Shown here: piece by piece, positions 12,896 through 26,455 of the stretch
Layout of the letters: every line of letters begins with the position of its first letter
Position numbering within the stretch: the first letter of the stretch is position 1
Assembly: GCF_001659605.2 (NCBI RefSeq)
Contig: NC_035175.2
Span: 28,739,705-28,803,704 of the forward strand
Source of the DNA: Manihot esculenta
Lineage: Eukaryota > Streptophyta > Magnoliopsida > Malpighiales > Euphorbiaceae
Direction: 5' to 3'
DNA: 64,000 nt
The notes under the pieces: model-generated
Told to the model about the DNA's origin: nothing
The model's input: the letters and a program-made list of their open reading frames with translations, nothing else
Database searches by the model: none
Program-made: the position numbers and the translations under genes

Positions 12896-15203
12896 TGTAA
12901 AGACCCGGAAATCGGACCGCTATCGGCGCTAGGATCCAGATCGACTTAAGGTCACCGGGACCCGTAGCAAGCCTAACATACATCCTGTATAACTGGTATA
13001 ATCCTGTACATGATCAAACAAAACATAAAACTTTAAACTTTTCCTTTCATTTTCCAAGCTTAACCTGTGCATGCACAATAACTGTGAACATAAAACCCCT
13101 TACTGGAGCCCTCATCAAATGCTCCAGTTGGGTCAACATATCATACGTCAAGCTTGGTTCAACAAATCTCATCATAAAACATACATAAAGATCATGTGTA
13201 ACAGGGACAAACCATAAACATTAGGGCTAAGCACAATACTAAGCCACATGACATTACATTACAATACATACTTTTACATCATTACATAACTTTACATTAC
13301 ATCATGTCCACTACTATTCTATTACATAGCATGACCATAGCCATAACCTGCTGACTTCCTGAACTATCTCTGCCCCTGCAAACCTGGGATTAGGGGAAAG
13401 GGGTGAGCTATAAAGCCTAGTGAGCAGAACTATATAAAGAAAACATTTAAACATATGCCATCATGAAATGCATCACATCACAAACAATACACATCAAGGA
13501 TGAACTTGTCACCAATAGCCCTCTACATATCTCATATCATAACATGTCCAACTATGCCAGGGGCGATACGGCCACACCTGGTCTTCTCTTGCATAGCTCA
13601 TATCATAACATGTCCAACTATGCCAGGGGCGATACGGCCACGCCTGGTCTTTCCATCTCATATCATATCATATTATATCATATCATACAGAGGGCTAGAG
13701 GATCATTCAATATCCATCCACATCATCATCATCGTATTATGCAATGCATCATATTCGTGAATTCTAATGCAAACAACCTATTACATAACATGGTATTTAT
13801 GATGCATGAACATGCTTAAAACATTTAATTTCTTTAATATAATAAGAGTTATGTTCTACTCACCTCTGGCTGACGCTTACTAACTCTGAAGCAGCTAACT
13901 CACTGTTGAATACCTCGGTTCCTCAGGTCCGATCCTACACAGGTGGACTCAAATGAGGGACCAAACATACTCTAACAGGACTCTGAACAACTCCCCAAAA
14001 GTCCCCTAAAACATCATAAAACAATCATGCAAAACAAGCAAAGGAAGGCTAGACAGGGCACCTTCGGCGGCACATTCGGCGGCAATGCTCCCATAGATCC
14101 GAAAGTCAGGCACTTTCGGAGGCAGGTTCGGCGGCCGAAAGTCTCCTCCAGAGACGAAAGCCAGGCACTTTCGGCGGCACCTTCAGCTGCCGAAAGTCCC
14201 TTCCAGAGCCGAAAGTCCATTTTCGGGGGCAAGGTTATGCAGCCAAAGATTGCTTCCACAGGCAGGTTCGGAAGCCGAAACTACCTTTGGCGGCCGAACC
14301 TGGGTTCCCCAGCAAGGCAGAACCCGTTTTCGCCTCATGCAATCCGCCTCCAAAACCTCCCACACTCACATCCAACACTTCCAAAACATGCACAAATCAT
14401 ACAACAAGCATATAGGGGTCTCAAACTAGGTTAAACCCCAACAAACATCTCATTAAACATGCATTAACATACTTTTATCATAAAGGGTATCAAAACCCTA
14501 ACATGCACCTCCATACAACTCATACATTCCTAGCCCTTAAACCTTCATAAAACTCACTTAAAACATCATAAAAGATAATGATCTACACTTACCTCTTGAA
14601 GATCGAGGTTTGGTGCGACCCAAACTTGAAGGTATGGAGAGTCCAAGCTCCAAAAGTCTCCAAGCTCTCAAACCTTGATCAAAGCTTAAAACTCTTCAAA
14701 ACAAAGATAAAACTCATGAAAACTTGAGAGATTTGAGGAAAAAGCATAAAAACAACCAAAGGAGAGCATGAACTCACCTATGCTCGAAAAGAGAGAGAAA
14801 ACTTGCCCATTTTCCGGACAAGGGGCCTTTTATAGGTGGCCGGCCAAACCTCCTTCGGTGGCCAAAGCTACTTCCAAAACTTCCCCACGTTCGGCGGCCG
14901 AAGTTGGGGTTCGGCGACTGAAAAAGAAAGCCACTTTCGAAAGCCTAACGTGCCTCCTAAACAGCCCCATGTTCGGCGGCCGAACTTGAGGTTCGGCGGC
15001 CGAACCTGGGTTCTTCCCTCCTTAGTCTTTTCTTTCAAAACTCAATTTCTTTCTCATTGAAAACCTTCAAAACACTTAAAAACATTTTAGAAAACCTTTA
15101 TTTTACCCTTCTAGAAGGCTCCGACATCCGAGATTTTCAGATTCCATCGGAGATTCTGCCAAAAAGTTGAAATTCTGATGCCGGGGTCTAGCCGGGTATT
15201 ACA
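12896..15203 (-). repeat. 5' LTR of element B
   Basis: This 2308-bp partner of 6170-8524 carries two TTCGGCCGCCGAA-type units next to the TATA region where the other LTR has one. A consensus splice donor (sense AAGAG|GTAAGT) lies at 14593/14592. Confidence 0.92.
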
Positions 15204-15660
15204 TTTCCCCTAAACCCAGGTTTGCAGGGTCAAGGATAGCTCGAGGAAGCCGGTATAGTAGCTGGTTTTATCTCATGTAATAGAATAGTTGTGGACATGT
15301 ATTGTTTAATGGAATAGAATTGTGCTTTGCCCCAATTTATATTTTGTAATCCCTGTTAACATGATCCTTATGTAAAAGTTTTAATTATGAGTTATGTTTG
15401 AACTAAACTTGAGGCATGTGATGTTAACCATACCAGAGCATTTGATGAGGGCTCTAGTATGGATTTTATGTTTTCAGTATGATACATGTACAGCTTGAGC
15501 TTGGTTTCATATAATGTTTAAGTTTTTGTATTAATGCATGATCATGTATGGGATTTTTATCAGGTAGACAGGATGTATAGTAGGCTTGCTACGGGTTCCA
15601 GCGATCTTAAGTCAATCTGAATCCTAGCGCCGGTAGCGGTCCGGTTTCTAGGTCATTACA
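15204..15660 (+). repeat. Left LTR of element A, second piece
   Basis: It continues the LTR after the B insertion (CCCCTAA..TTGCAGGGTCAAGG) and ends GGTCATTACA at 15660, directly before the primer site. Confidence 0.88.
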
Positions 15661-15663
15661 GAG

Positions 15664-15675
15664 TGGTATCAGAGC
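15664..15675 (+). other. Primer-binding site of element A
   Basis: TGGTATCAGAGC is a perfect complement to the 3' end of initiator Met-tRNA, three bases after the LTR. Confidence 0.92.
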
Positions 15676-15928
15676 TCTAGGTTCATATGGTCGAACCTAG
15701 AGTGTTGGGCTCATAGTGTTATAGAAGGGCAAGCACATTAGGAAAAATCATGTCCACTAGGATTGGATGTAGAGTCTTGTCTTGATGAAGGTATGATGGC
15801 GTGTAATGCCATGATTGTATACATGTGCATTAATGATATGTTATGTATATGATGTGGGTTCATGTGTGTCCACATGAACCATATGATGCTAATATTTATG
15901 TGTTATATGTTGTTTTTCAGAAGACAGG

Positions 15929-18900
15929 ATGCAAGGCTCATGTCGATCTGCACGATTGACCAGAGTCCCACCTGAAAATGAGGGCATGGATGCCCTTCCT
16001 CCTACTGCTCTGTCAAGAGCATGGTCGAGTAGGACTAATAGAGGTGAAACGTCAAGGGACCCTAAAAGGTCTTTTGATGTAAACAGAAGAAGAACAAATC
16101 CGGCAAGGATGTTTGCGGATATTAGGGAAACAGTGGAGGATGATCAAAGAAGAGACGGAAGTCTGGGTGTGAGTTTTTCAAGAGAGGGTATGGGAGAATC
16201 TGAAGGAGGCGCTCAGGCCTCGGGTTTTGCTTACCCACCTCAGTACCAACCCTACCCACAGGGACCCAGGTATCCGATGGGAGGTCCATCGAATTTCTCT
16301 AGCTACCACCCGTACCCCTCACATATGCTCTATCCTCCCTACTACCCACCATATCCACCATATCCCATGTTTTCACCTCCATCCTTTTATTACCAGAATC
16401 CAACAAACCCTAATCTAAGGAATGCTGCACCACCTCCTCCCCCAGCAGAACTAGAAATTTCTAAAACCCACCCACCCAAACCTAACCCATCAGCAGAGAG
16501 CAAGGTGAAAATGGCGGACTATTTGAAGTTGGATGCTCCTAAGTATAAAACAGGTGATGGTCCGTTTAAGTACCTCAAGACGGTGAAAATGATAGCTGAT
16601 GAGTTAGAGGGCCAGTGACAGAAGAGCCATGCAGATGGCGGGGTTCACTTTAAAATGCAAGAATGCAAAGGAATGGTTCAAGAACTATGTGGACCCAAAT
16701 CTGGATAGTCTATCTTGGGAACAGTTTGCAAATGAGTTTGCAAGGTGGGCCTTTCCAGATAGTTCGAGGGAGTTGAAAGTGATAGAATTTGAGCAGTTGA
16801 GACAGACAGAAGATATGAGCGTGGATGAGTATATAGAAAAGTTTATGGACTTGCTTTAATTTGTGGGTCAGGCTTATGACACTGACTAGAAGAAGGCTAG
16901 GAGGTATACCATGAGACTCCACTCTAGGTACTCCTCCTTGATTTTAGCAGCAGAGAGAGAGAGCTTCCATACTATTGTGGATGCAGCCAGAAAAATGGAG
17001 GCTAGTGCCATCCATCATTCAGGGAACAGTTAAGCAACAGGTGGCACAGTCCTCGGGTTCCAAAACCTCGAGTACAGGGAAATTTGATCTCTCCTCTCTG
17101 AGTGCAGCTGCCACAGGAAGTAAAAAGTGGAATAGATCCACTAAGAAACCAAAGAAGAACAAGTTCTGGAGCAGATTGAAGTCCGGTCTGGGAATGGGTA
17201 CTGGTTCGAGCTCTGGTTCGAACAACTCTAGATGTGTGAGGTGTGGTAAGCCACACAAAGGGCTTTGTCGGTTTGGGACTACAGCTTGTTTCAGATGCGG
17301 ACAGGAGGGGCACATGGCACGTGAGTGTCCCAATGCAGCTATGATAGCACAGTCCCTGTCACATTCCAAAACCTACAGATATAAATAGAGCAACTGTTAG
17401 ATTTAAATTGTACCATTCCAAAGTTAGAGTAATTAGCTTCAGGGGAGGTGCTAGCTTGACCTTGAGCTAAATTGGGGAGGTGCTAGCTTATCCATAGCCG
17501 TTTGACACACAATTCGCCTATAGGTAGAGCACTAAAAGTTGTGTTTAAAGGTCCAACTTGCATTTCATATAGAGTTATATATCCAAAGACAGAGTTAAAA
17601 TAAGAACGACCAGTAATAGTATGTTAATATCTTTAAGCTGTAATAATTGAATCATAGAAAGCTCAAATGAGAAAACAGACATATCTTAAAATAAAGCATC
17701 TAATGTGATAAGCAGGTCAGAATCAAGTTGTTATCGGGAGGTGCTTAGGGGTTCCCCGACATGCTAGCTTGACACCTTATTAAAACTGACATGCTTGCTT
17801 AAATGAAATGAACTTTTAAAGGTTAAAAATGTAAGTTTAGTAGATCAATCTATGAATATTGAAAGTTTAAAAACTAAATTGAAACATGTGGAAAAGTTTA
17901 GTAGGTAAAAGTGTGAATATGGAAAGTTTAAAAGTAAAATTTCAAGTTTGGCCTCCACCTTTTTCTACATTTTCACCTAAACCTACCATGTGTTACCTAG
18001 CCATACATGAAGAGATGACCAAGCTTGAAAGGAAAAGGGTTGTCTTTCATTTGTTCCATGTTTGCCGTACCTACACCAAAAGAAAGAGAAAATTTGTTTG
18101 CCTTTTTATCTTTCATCTCCACCATATTTCTCCAAAAAGACAAAGCCTTCATCCATACAAAATCTGTTCCTAGGTGTAATAACCAGCAAAGAAACCATAG
18201 AGAAGGAAGGAAGAAGGAGAGAAGTTTAGGTGCTTAAGTGGTAAGTGATAGAAATTGAAAACTAGGTTAAGTAAACATGTTCTTTCATGTTTTCAATTAA
18301 TTATATGTTGTTAAATGAATTAAAACTTCTTTTTTTTTTTATTCTTTATAAAGAACAAACTCAAAAGGAGGAAGGTGCATCAAAGGGAAAAGGCAAGGAA
18401 AAAGAGTAACTAAGGTGTACCTAAAGTTTTTGGAAAGAATTGTGTAAAAGGTTTGGTGATTGTATGAAATTCTGTTTTTCCTTTGATTTTCTCATGAATA
18501 TTTAAAATTAGAGATTGATTTTGATTGCTGAAAATGCTCTTTTGATTGTATGGATATGTAATATAAATGTTGAAATGATGATTGGAAGGCTTAAAGCACA
18601 TAGCTACAACATGGGAGCCAAAAACATAAAACTGGCAGAATAGGTTCTAACAGGACAGTCTGTGTTGGAAGTCTCATAACTTATTGTATAATTATTAAAA
18701 TTAAGCTTAACATATACCAAATGAAAGCTAAGACAAAAATCTAGAACTTTCCTGAAGTGACCAAATTCAGAATCTGTAGTTAATTATATGTAAATTGCGA
18801 GTGAACCTAAACTGGTCACAAGGAATTATGCATCCGAAATAGTCTGTATCACTTAGACCATAACTAATGATTTACTCAATGAAATGAATTAATACCAGTG

Positions 18901-21008
18901 CCAAATGAACCCTGGGAAGTATACCTAAAACTTTGTACAAGAAATTTAAGCTTGAACCTGTATGCAAATGTATGCATATGATATGTTTTGTTAGATTAAA
19001 AACAGATACCCAAACTGTACTGGTTAGAACCTGATTGAGCAGCTTGCAAAGAAAAATTCATAACTTAAGTTAAGAATGTCAGAATTAGATGTAATATATA
19101 TTGTTAGAAAGCTAAGACATAAATACACAAAGTTTATAAAGAAAGGTGAGTCTAATTATGTCCACAAGATACTTAAAAATATGATACAATCTTAGGCAGA
19201 AATAAACCTAAATGTAAATGTTGACCTAAAAGGGATTGACATGCTAGTTTTGCGGCCAAATTACGCACATGCTAGCTTGACATGCATGCTTTACGCACAT
19301 GCTAGCTTAATAGACTAACACTTTACACCCTAATTCTTGATGAACTAGTAATATGTTTATGGCTGAATAATATGCTCATGAGTGAATATAGTCTATTATA
19401 CACATATGTATGCTCTTAAGGACTCTTTTTATTGATATGCTTGCTTATGAATATATAGTTCGATATATTTGCTTGTTTCAACATGTTAAGCATCTAAATA
19501 AATAATTTTAATATCAATAAATATTTAACATGTAAATATGCATTCTTGGCCCTAGTAAACCTCAGTGGGAGTCATAGATAGCATAAGGGTATGGCATGCC
19601 ATATACAGTTTAGCAGTACTGCACCCTAATGTGCTACATGATATAATATTTCGACACATTACGTGTCATACAGTTTCCCAGCTTTTTAGCCATACAGGCA
19701 TAGCATTTCGGCTCCCAGGCCATACAGTTTGGCACTTTGTGCTATACAGATACAGTTTTCCCTTATCTAACTACTTGATCCTACGAAGAGTTTATAGGGG
19801 CTAAGATTTAATTATATGGCTTGTTAATGCTTTGCTAGCATGCACACAATATGGTGACCAAAATATGAATGACCTCATTGTTATAAAATTTCATGACCTG
19901 ATTTGTCCACTTTCCACCCACTGATACATAAAATTTTCTCTTGCTTTTTATAAAATGATTGCATTATATCTGTCATGAGTATTCCTATTATACTTGAATG
20001 AATATATATATATTGTTGTTCACCCACTGGGCATAAGCTCAGCGAATTGGACTTTCCATGCGCAGGTATTAGATAGAGGAAGCAACAGTTAGGAGGTCTG
20101 GTTCTGCATCAGCACAGAGACATCATCATAACCAGTTATTCACAAGATTTGTACAGAGGTTGTTTATGTTTGGCATGTACATTAGTAGTCTACCAAGAGT
20201 CTGTAAATGAGTATTGAAAATAGTACAAATATAAATAAATGTGTTTAATATTTTAAGTTATTATATTCTATTTATGGATTTAATAATGTGAAATGAGCAA
20301 ATATTGAGATTGTATGACTATTTTTCATAGGGATAATTGGTAATAAACAAGGGAGACTCTTGCAGTTCCACCATTTAAAATAGTTTGGTGAATTAACATG
20401 TATTTAAACAAACTAAATAACAATTTATAATGTAAAAGCTAATTTAAGTCCACATATGTAATTGCATATAGTATAGGTTGTGGCATCCTTTTACTAAGCT
20501 ATTGTATAGACGGGTAAGGGGTGTTACAGTCCCAGCAGACAGCTTCTGGCAGTATGGCTCAGCTAGCAGTTTTAGCCACATCTCAAGGCAGAGAGCGAGG
20601 TCGAGGGAGAGGGATAGCCTCTTTTTCAGCAGGTTCCCAAGGGGAAGGTCCTTTAACTCCAGCACGGATCTTCACCATGACACAGCAGGAGGCCAACACA
20701 TCGAACATGGTGGTATCAGGTAAACTCACTATTGGGTGTTCTAATGTGTATGCTCTTATGGACCTTGGTGCCTCTCATTCTTTTGTTTCTCTGAGAGCCG
20801 TAGACAGTTTGAGTTTGATAGCGTCTAGGCTAGAGTGTCCTCTTTGGGTCAGTGGGCCCAAGTGTGATCCATCTGTGCCAGAGTCAGTCTGTCGGTTCAG
20901 TCCAGTCTTTGTTGAGGATAAGTGCCTTCCAGCTGACCTTGTGGTTCTACATTTGACCGATTTTGACGTCATTCTAGGGATGGATTGGCTCTCTACTCAT
21001 GGTGCTAC
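15929..21008 (+). pseudogene. Broken gag-protease of element A, split by solo LTR E
   Basis: The ATG at 15929 follows a TTTTTCAG acceptor-like site, as in B, C and D. The gag reads with the family's Pro/Tyr-rich section (about 16210-16440) and capsid-like region (16640-16860), with the zinc knuckle [14 protein letters not shown] at 17287-17328. Lesions are a frameshift near 16612, a TAA at about 16857, a TAG at about 16887 and a further shift near 17010. At 17356 the 3.2-kb solo LTR E intervenes. Reading resumes at 20529 with the Arg/Gly linker and protease (LMDLGASHSF, then [17 protein letters not shown]). At about 21009 it jumps into LTR sequence, so RT, RNase H and integrase are absent. 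Confidence 0.88.
17357..20528. mobile_element. Solo LTR E, 3.2 kb, inserted in element A gag
   Basis: The insert begins TGTCACATTCC, ends GGGTGTTACA, and is flanked by GTCCC on both sides (17352-17356 and 20529-20533). It breaks the gag between the codons of AQS and SQQ. No protein domain is readable inside, and no second LTR or primer site is seen. The part near 20015-20090 (CACCCACTGGGC, then TGCGCAGG) resembles in layout the chromovirus LTRs nearby. I infer unequal recombination between two LTRs that left one copy. The element's direction is uncertain. The phrase ACATGCTAGCTT and variants recur at about 17440-17490, 17760 and 19270-19310. Confidence 0.8.
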
Positions 21009-22150
21009 CTGCCCCCGAAAGCATGGACTTTCGAATCTGTGAAGGGGTTTAGGCTGCCGAACCTGCCCCCGAAAGTCCCTGACTTTCGGATCTGTGAAGG
21101 ACCTTCGGCCACCGAACCTGCCGCCGAAAGTCCCCTGCCTAGCCTTCCTCTGCTTGTTTTATATGCATGTTGTGATATGTTTTAGGGGTTTGGGGAGTTG
21201 TCTAGAGTCATGTAATAGTTATGTTGGGTCCCTCATTTGAGTCCATCTATGTAGGATCGAACCTGGGAGACTGTAGAGGCCTGCAGTGAGATAACTGCGT
21301 CAGTTTAGGCGAGCGTCAGTCAGAGATGAGTAGAATTAAAGTGAATCATTATTTTAAGAAATTAAACCTTTTAAGAATGCTCATGCATCACGAATGCCAT
21401 GTATATATATTAGGTTGTTTTGCATTAGAATTCACGAATATGATGCATTGCATAACTTACTGTTGATGTGGATGGATGTTGGATGACCCACTAACCCTCG
21501 TGTATGATATGTTATGACGGATACGGAAAGACCAGGGCTTGCCCACTCTACGCCCTTGGGACTATGTAAGGAAAAGACCAGGACTTGCCCATTCTACGCC
21601 CCTGGCATTATGGATATATTATGTTATGTTTAAATAAAAATCCTGAGGAGCTCCGTTGAGGGCCGGGCACATTGAAATATGTAGAGGGTTACTGGTGACA
21701 AGTCCATCTTGATGTAAATTATTTGTGTTGTGATGCATTTCATACGAACATATGTTTATTAAACTATTTTTATGTTCTACTCACTAGGCTCTTGTAGCTT
21801 ATCCCTTTCCCCTAACCCCAAGTTTGCAGGGTCAAGGATAGCTCGAGGAAGCCGGCATAGTAGCTGGTTTTGTCTGATGTAATAGAATAGTTGTGGACAT
21901 GTAATACTTAATGGAATAGAATTGTGCTTTGCCCCAGTTTTTTTTTTTTGTAATCCCTGTTAACATGATCCTTATATAAAAGTTTTAATTATAAGTTATG
22001 TTTGAACCAAGCTTGAGGCATGTGATGTTAACCATACCACAGCATTTGACGAGGGCTCTAGTATGGGTTTTATGTTTTCAGTGTGATACATGTACAGGTT
22101 GAGATTGGTTTCATGGAATATTTAAGTTTTTGTGTTAATGTATGATCATG
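21009..22150 (+). repeat. Right LTR of element A, first piece
   Basis: It starts abruptly in mid-LTR sequence after the protease and lacks U3 and the TATA box. It matches 5411-6169 plus 15204-15560. It is interrupted at 22150 by element C after TCATG. Confidence 0.88.
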
Positions 22151-24300
22151 TGTAACGACCCGGAAACCAGACCGCTACCGACGCTAGGATTCAGGTTGAC
22201 TTAAGGTCAGCGGAACCTGTAGCAAACCTACTATACCTCCTGTGTACCTGATAAAATCCCTTACATGATCATACATTTTCACAAAAAAAATTTAAAATTT
22301 TCATATACCAAGCTCAACCTGTACATGCACCATAAACTGTATACATAAAACCCACACTAGAGCCCTCATCAAATGCTCTAGTATCGTAAACATCACATGT
22401 CTCAAGTTGGTTCAACATAACTTATCATTAAAACTTTTACATAAAGATCATGATAAAAAGGGATATACAAAACATAAACTAGGGCAAAGCACAAATCTAA
22501 TCCATTACATAATATATGTCCACTACTATTCTATTACATGAGCTTATTTCAACCTCTAGCCGACTTCCTGCTCTATCTCTGATCCTGCAAACTTGGGGTT
22601 AGGGGAAAGGGATAAGCTATAAGAGCCTAGTGAGCAGAACATAAAAACAGTTTATTAAACATATACTCTCATGAAATGTATCACAGCACAAACAATACAC
22701 ATCAAGGATGGACTTGTCACCAGTAACTCTCTACATATCTAAATAATGTCCGACCCTCGACGATGGAGCTCCTCAGGACTTCCTCTTAAACATAACATAA
22801 CATGTTCAATTGTGCCAGGGGCGTAGAATGGGCCTCTACCTGGACTTTCTCTTACATCGTGCCAAGGGCGTAGAATGGGCCTCGACCTGGACTTTCGTAT
22901 TATATCATATCATATCATATCGAGGGCTAGTGAGTCATCTAACATCCATCCACATCAACAGTAAATTATGCAATGCATCACGTTCGTGAATTCTAATACA
23001 AACAACCTATTACGTAACATGGCATTCGTGATGCATGAACATGCTTAAAAGTTGATTACTTTAAAACAATAGATTAGTTTAGTTCTACTCACCTCTGGCT
23101 GACACTCGAGTAACAAAGACGCAGCTGGCTCACTGAAGGCCTCTACGGTCTCTCTGGTCCGATCCTACACAGGTGGACTCAAATGAGGAACCAAACACAT
23201 CTCTAACAAGACTCTAAACATCTCCCCAAAAACCCCCTAAAATATCATAAAACATGCATTCAAAATAGGTAAAGGAAGGTTGGGCAGGGGACTTTCGGTG
23301 GCGGGTTCGGCGGTCGAAGGACCCTACAGATCCGAAAGTCAGGCACTTTCGGGCAGGTTAAGCGGCCAAAGGTCTCTACAGATCTGAAAGTCCATCCTTT
23401 CGGGGGCAGGTTAGGCTGCCAAAGGCTGCCTCCACAGGCAGGTTCGGTGGCCGAACCTGGGTTCTCTAGAATGGCAGAACCGGATTCTGCCTCAACACTC
23501 ATCCACCAAAACTCACCAAACTAATACCCAACTTCTCAAAACATGCAAAACTCACTCCATTAAGCATAAGGGGCATAAAACTAATCTAAGCCCTAACAAC
23601 AACAACAAGAACATCACATAAGCATACATTCATCAAAAACCCAACTCAAAACCTATAACATTAGATCTAACCATAACATGCATCTTTAATACTTAATCCT
23701 TTTTAAAACTTACTTAAAACATAGGAAAAGACAAGGATCTACACTTACCTCTTGACGATCTAAGGTAGATGCGACCCAAACTTGTGGTTGAGGAGAAACG
23801 GTCTCCCAAACTTTAAAATCTTTGATCCAAGCTCAAAACTTCAAAAACAAGCGAAGACTCATGAAATTTTGAAGGAAAAACATAAAATCATCAAAGGAAG
23901 GGCAAGAACTCACCTTTGCCCAAAAATGGAGAGAGAAACTCTCCCATTTTCAGACTGGAGGCCTCTTATAGGTGGCTGGCCAGACCACCTTCGGGGGCCG
24001 AAAGAGAGCTCCCGCGGCAGCACCATGTTCGGCGGCCGAACATTAGGTTCGGCGGCCGAACATTAGGTTCGGCGGCCGAACATTAGGTTCGGCGACCGAA
24101 CCTGGGCTTGTCCCTCCAAAGCATTTTTCTTTCATTTTTCAAAACTTTAAGTCAAAACCAATTAATAAAATTATGAAAAACATTTTGTAAAAACATATTT
24201 TACCATTCTAAGAGGTTCTGGTATCCGAGATTCCCGGATACCAATGGGGATTCCGTCGGAAAGTTGAAATTCCGACACCGGAGTCTAGCCGGGTATTACA
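22151..24300 (-). repeat. 3' LTR of element C
   Basis: This 2150-bp copy pairs with 39386-41551. At about 24026-24100 it has four tandem 20-bp units carrying the TTCGGCGGCCGAA motif (last unit with one change), where the other LTR has a single worn copy. Confidence 0.93.
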
Positions 24301-24316
24301 TTCTCCCCCCCTTAAG
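24301..24316 (-). other. Polypurine tract of element C
   Basis: The sense strand reads CTTAAGGGGGGGAGAA directly before the 3' LTR. Confidence 0.85.
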
Positions 24317-24394
24317 AACATTTGTCCCCGAATGTTCAAACACACACAAGCACACATAGCATCAAGAAAACATATAAAACTTAAAACACTAACC

Positions 24395-26455
24395 TTAAAA
24401 GAGATAGGAGTATTGCTGGAGCATGGACTCCCGAGTCTCCCAGGTGCACCCTTCCATATTGTGGTGATTCCAAAGGACTTTCACCATCGCTATTTCCTTG
24501 TTCCTCAACTTTCTAATTTGAGTGTCTACGATCCGCACTGGCTGCTCAACATAGATGAGATCTTCTAGGATCTCCACATCAGGTTCATTAAGAACCTTGC
24601 CTGGATGTGACATGAACTTTCGTAACATGGAAACATGGAAAACCGGATGGATTCTCTCCATAGAAGCAGGCAAATCTAACTTATAAGATACATTCCCAAC
24701 CTTTTGCAAGATTTCAAAGGGTCCGATGTACCTTGGAGCTAGTTTACCTTTCTTCCCAAAACGAATCACCCCTTTCAAAGGAGACACCTTGAGCAACACC
24801 ATATCTCCCTCCTGGAACACAACATGTTTCCGGCGGACATCTGCATAACTCTTCTACCGACTCACAGCAGTTTTGATTCTTTCTCTGATAATAGGTACTA
24901 CCTTGCTGGTGATCTCAACTAACTCTGGCCCTGCTAAGGCCCTTTCTCCCACTTCTTCCCAGCAGATAGGTGTCCTGCACTTCCTCCCATATAGAGCTTC
25001 ATAAGGAGCCATCCCTATGCTAGCATGATAACTGTTATTGTAGGCAAACTCCACCAGTGGTAGATGCTGCCTCCAAGAACCGCCAAAATCTAGCACACAC
25101 ATTCTCAACATGTCTTCTATCATTTAGATGGTCCTCTTTGACTATCCGTCAGTCTGTGGATGGAAAGCAGTGCTAAAATCTAACCTTGTGCCCATAGCAC
25201 TCTGCAGACTCCGCCAAAACCTAAAGGTGAACTAGGGTCCCCTATCTGACACTATTGATATTGGAGCCCCATGCAGCCTGACAATCTCTTCAACATATAC
25301 TTGTGCCAGTTTGTCCACAGAGTAGCCACTCCTAACAGGGATAAAGTGAGCAAACTTGGTCAATCTGTCCACTATTACCCATATAGAGTCTAATCTGTTG
25401 GACGTTGCGGGTAATCCCACCACGAAATCCATAGCCACGTTTTCCTATTTCCACTCTAGAATCGGTAGTGGGTTGAGCATCCCAGCTGGCTTCTGATGTT
25501 CCAGCTTCACCCTCTGACAGATCTCACAAGCTGACACAAACTGCGCCACTTCTCTCTTCATAGCTAGCCACCAATAAACTCTCTTCAGATCCTGATACAT
25601 TTTCGTGGCTCCAGGGTGAACGTTGTACCTTGCATTATGAGCTTCCCTCATAATGTCTCTCTTCAAACTCACGTCATCTAGTACACATAATCTGTTTCCA
25701 TAATGGAGGATCCCTTTGTTGTCAAATCTAAACTCCTCATTCTTGCTTGACTGAACAGTCCTGGCAATTTTCACCAACTCGGGGTCCTCATGCTATTTCT
25801 GCGCCACTTGCTCCAGAAGCACGGGTGTCACTCTCATCTGAGCCACTAGTGCACCTGTACCAGACAACTCTAACTGTAAATCTTCATTAATGAGCTTGTA
25901 AAATTTCCTCACCACCGGTCTTCTATCTGCTGTAATATGGGATAAACTACCAAGTGATTTCCGGCTGAGGGCGTCCGCTACTACATTTGCCTTACCCGGA
26001 TGATACTAGATCTTGCAATCATAATCACTAAGCAGCTCCACCCATCTTCTCTACCTCAGGTTCAACTCCTTCTGACTCAAGATGTACTGCAAACTCTTAT
26101 GATCTGTAAAGATCTCACATCTTACCCCATACAGGTAATGCCTCCACATCTTGAGTGCAAAGATCACAGCTGCCATCTCTAAGTCGTGTGTATGATAATT
26201 CAACTCATGCTTCTTCAAATGTCTAGAAGCATAAGCAATCACCCTTTCATTCTGCATCAACACACAACCTAGTCTCACTCAGGACGCATCACAAAACACT
26301 GTGAAGTTTTCATTACTGGTAGGCAGAGCTAACATCGGTGCTGACGTCAATCTCCTCTTCAGCTTTTCAAAGCTTTCCTCACACTATTCTGACCAAACAA
26401 ACTTCTGATTCTTTTTGGTCAACCTGGTCATAGGAGCGGCAATTTTGGAGAAGTC
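24395..26455 (-). pseudogene. RNase H-integrase-chromodomain part of element C pol, with stops
   Basis: Going down the - strand, RNase H is at 26051-26278 ([19 protein letters not shown]). The integrase zinc-binding region is at 25445-25777 (HNARYNVHPGATKMYQDLKR, then CEICQRVKLEH). The integrase core is at 25232-25438 (MDFVVGLP with the first Asp; IVSDRGP with the second) and continues at 24854-25123. The chromovirus tail is at 24395-24820 (YIGPFEIL, MERIHPVFHVSMLRKF), ending in a chromodomain-like MVKVLWNHHNMEGCTWETRE stretch. The pieces are separated by single stops or small shifts, so no intact polyprotein is made. Such tails target insertion to heterochromatin in the chromovirus group. 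Confidence 0.88.

Larger units (their letters stand above)
6170..15203 (-). mobile_element. Element B: defective Tekay-like Ty3 chromovirus
   Basis: The element runs from TGTAACGACC to GGGTATTACA and is flanked on both sides by TTTCC (6165-6169 and 15204-15208). Protein remains read on the - strand, so its 5' LTR is on the right. The internal part is about 0.9 kb shorter than in element D, because most of the integrase is deleted. Gag and pol contain stops and frameshifts. Confidence 0.95.

Noticed and set aside
18025..18237. Open frames of 70-95 aa inside solo LTR E
   Set aside because: Short, overlapping, low complexity, with no family resemblance.
24026..24100. Regular 20-bp repeats with similar spacing, CRISPR-like at first glance
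   Set aside because: They are head-to-tail LTR tandem units without unique spacers, in a plant retrotransposon.
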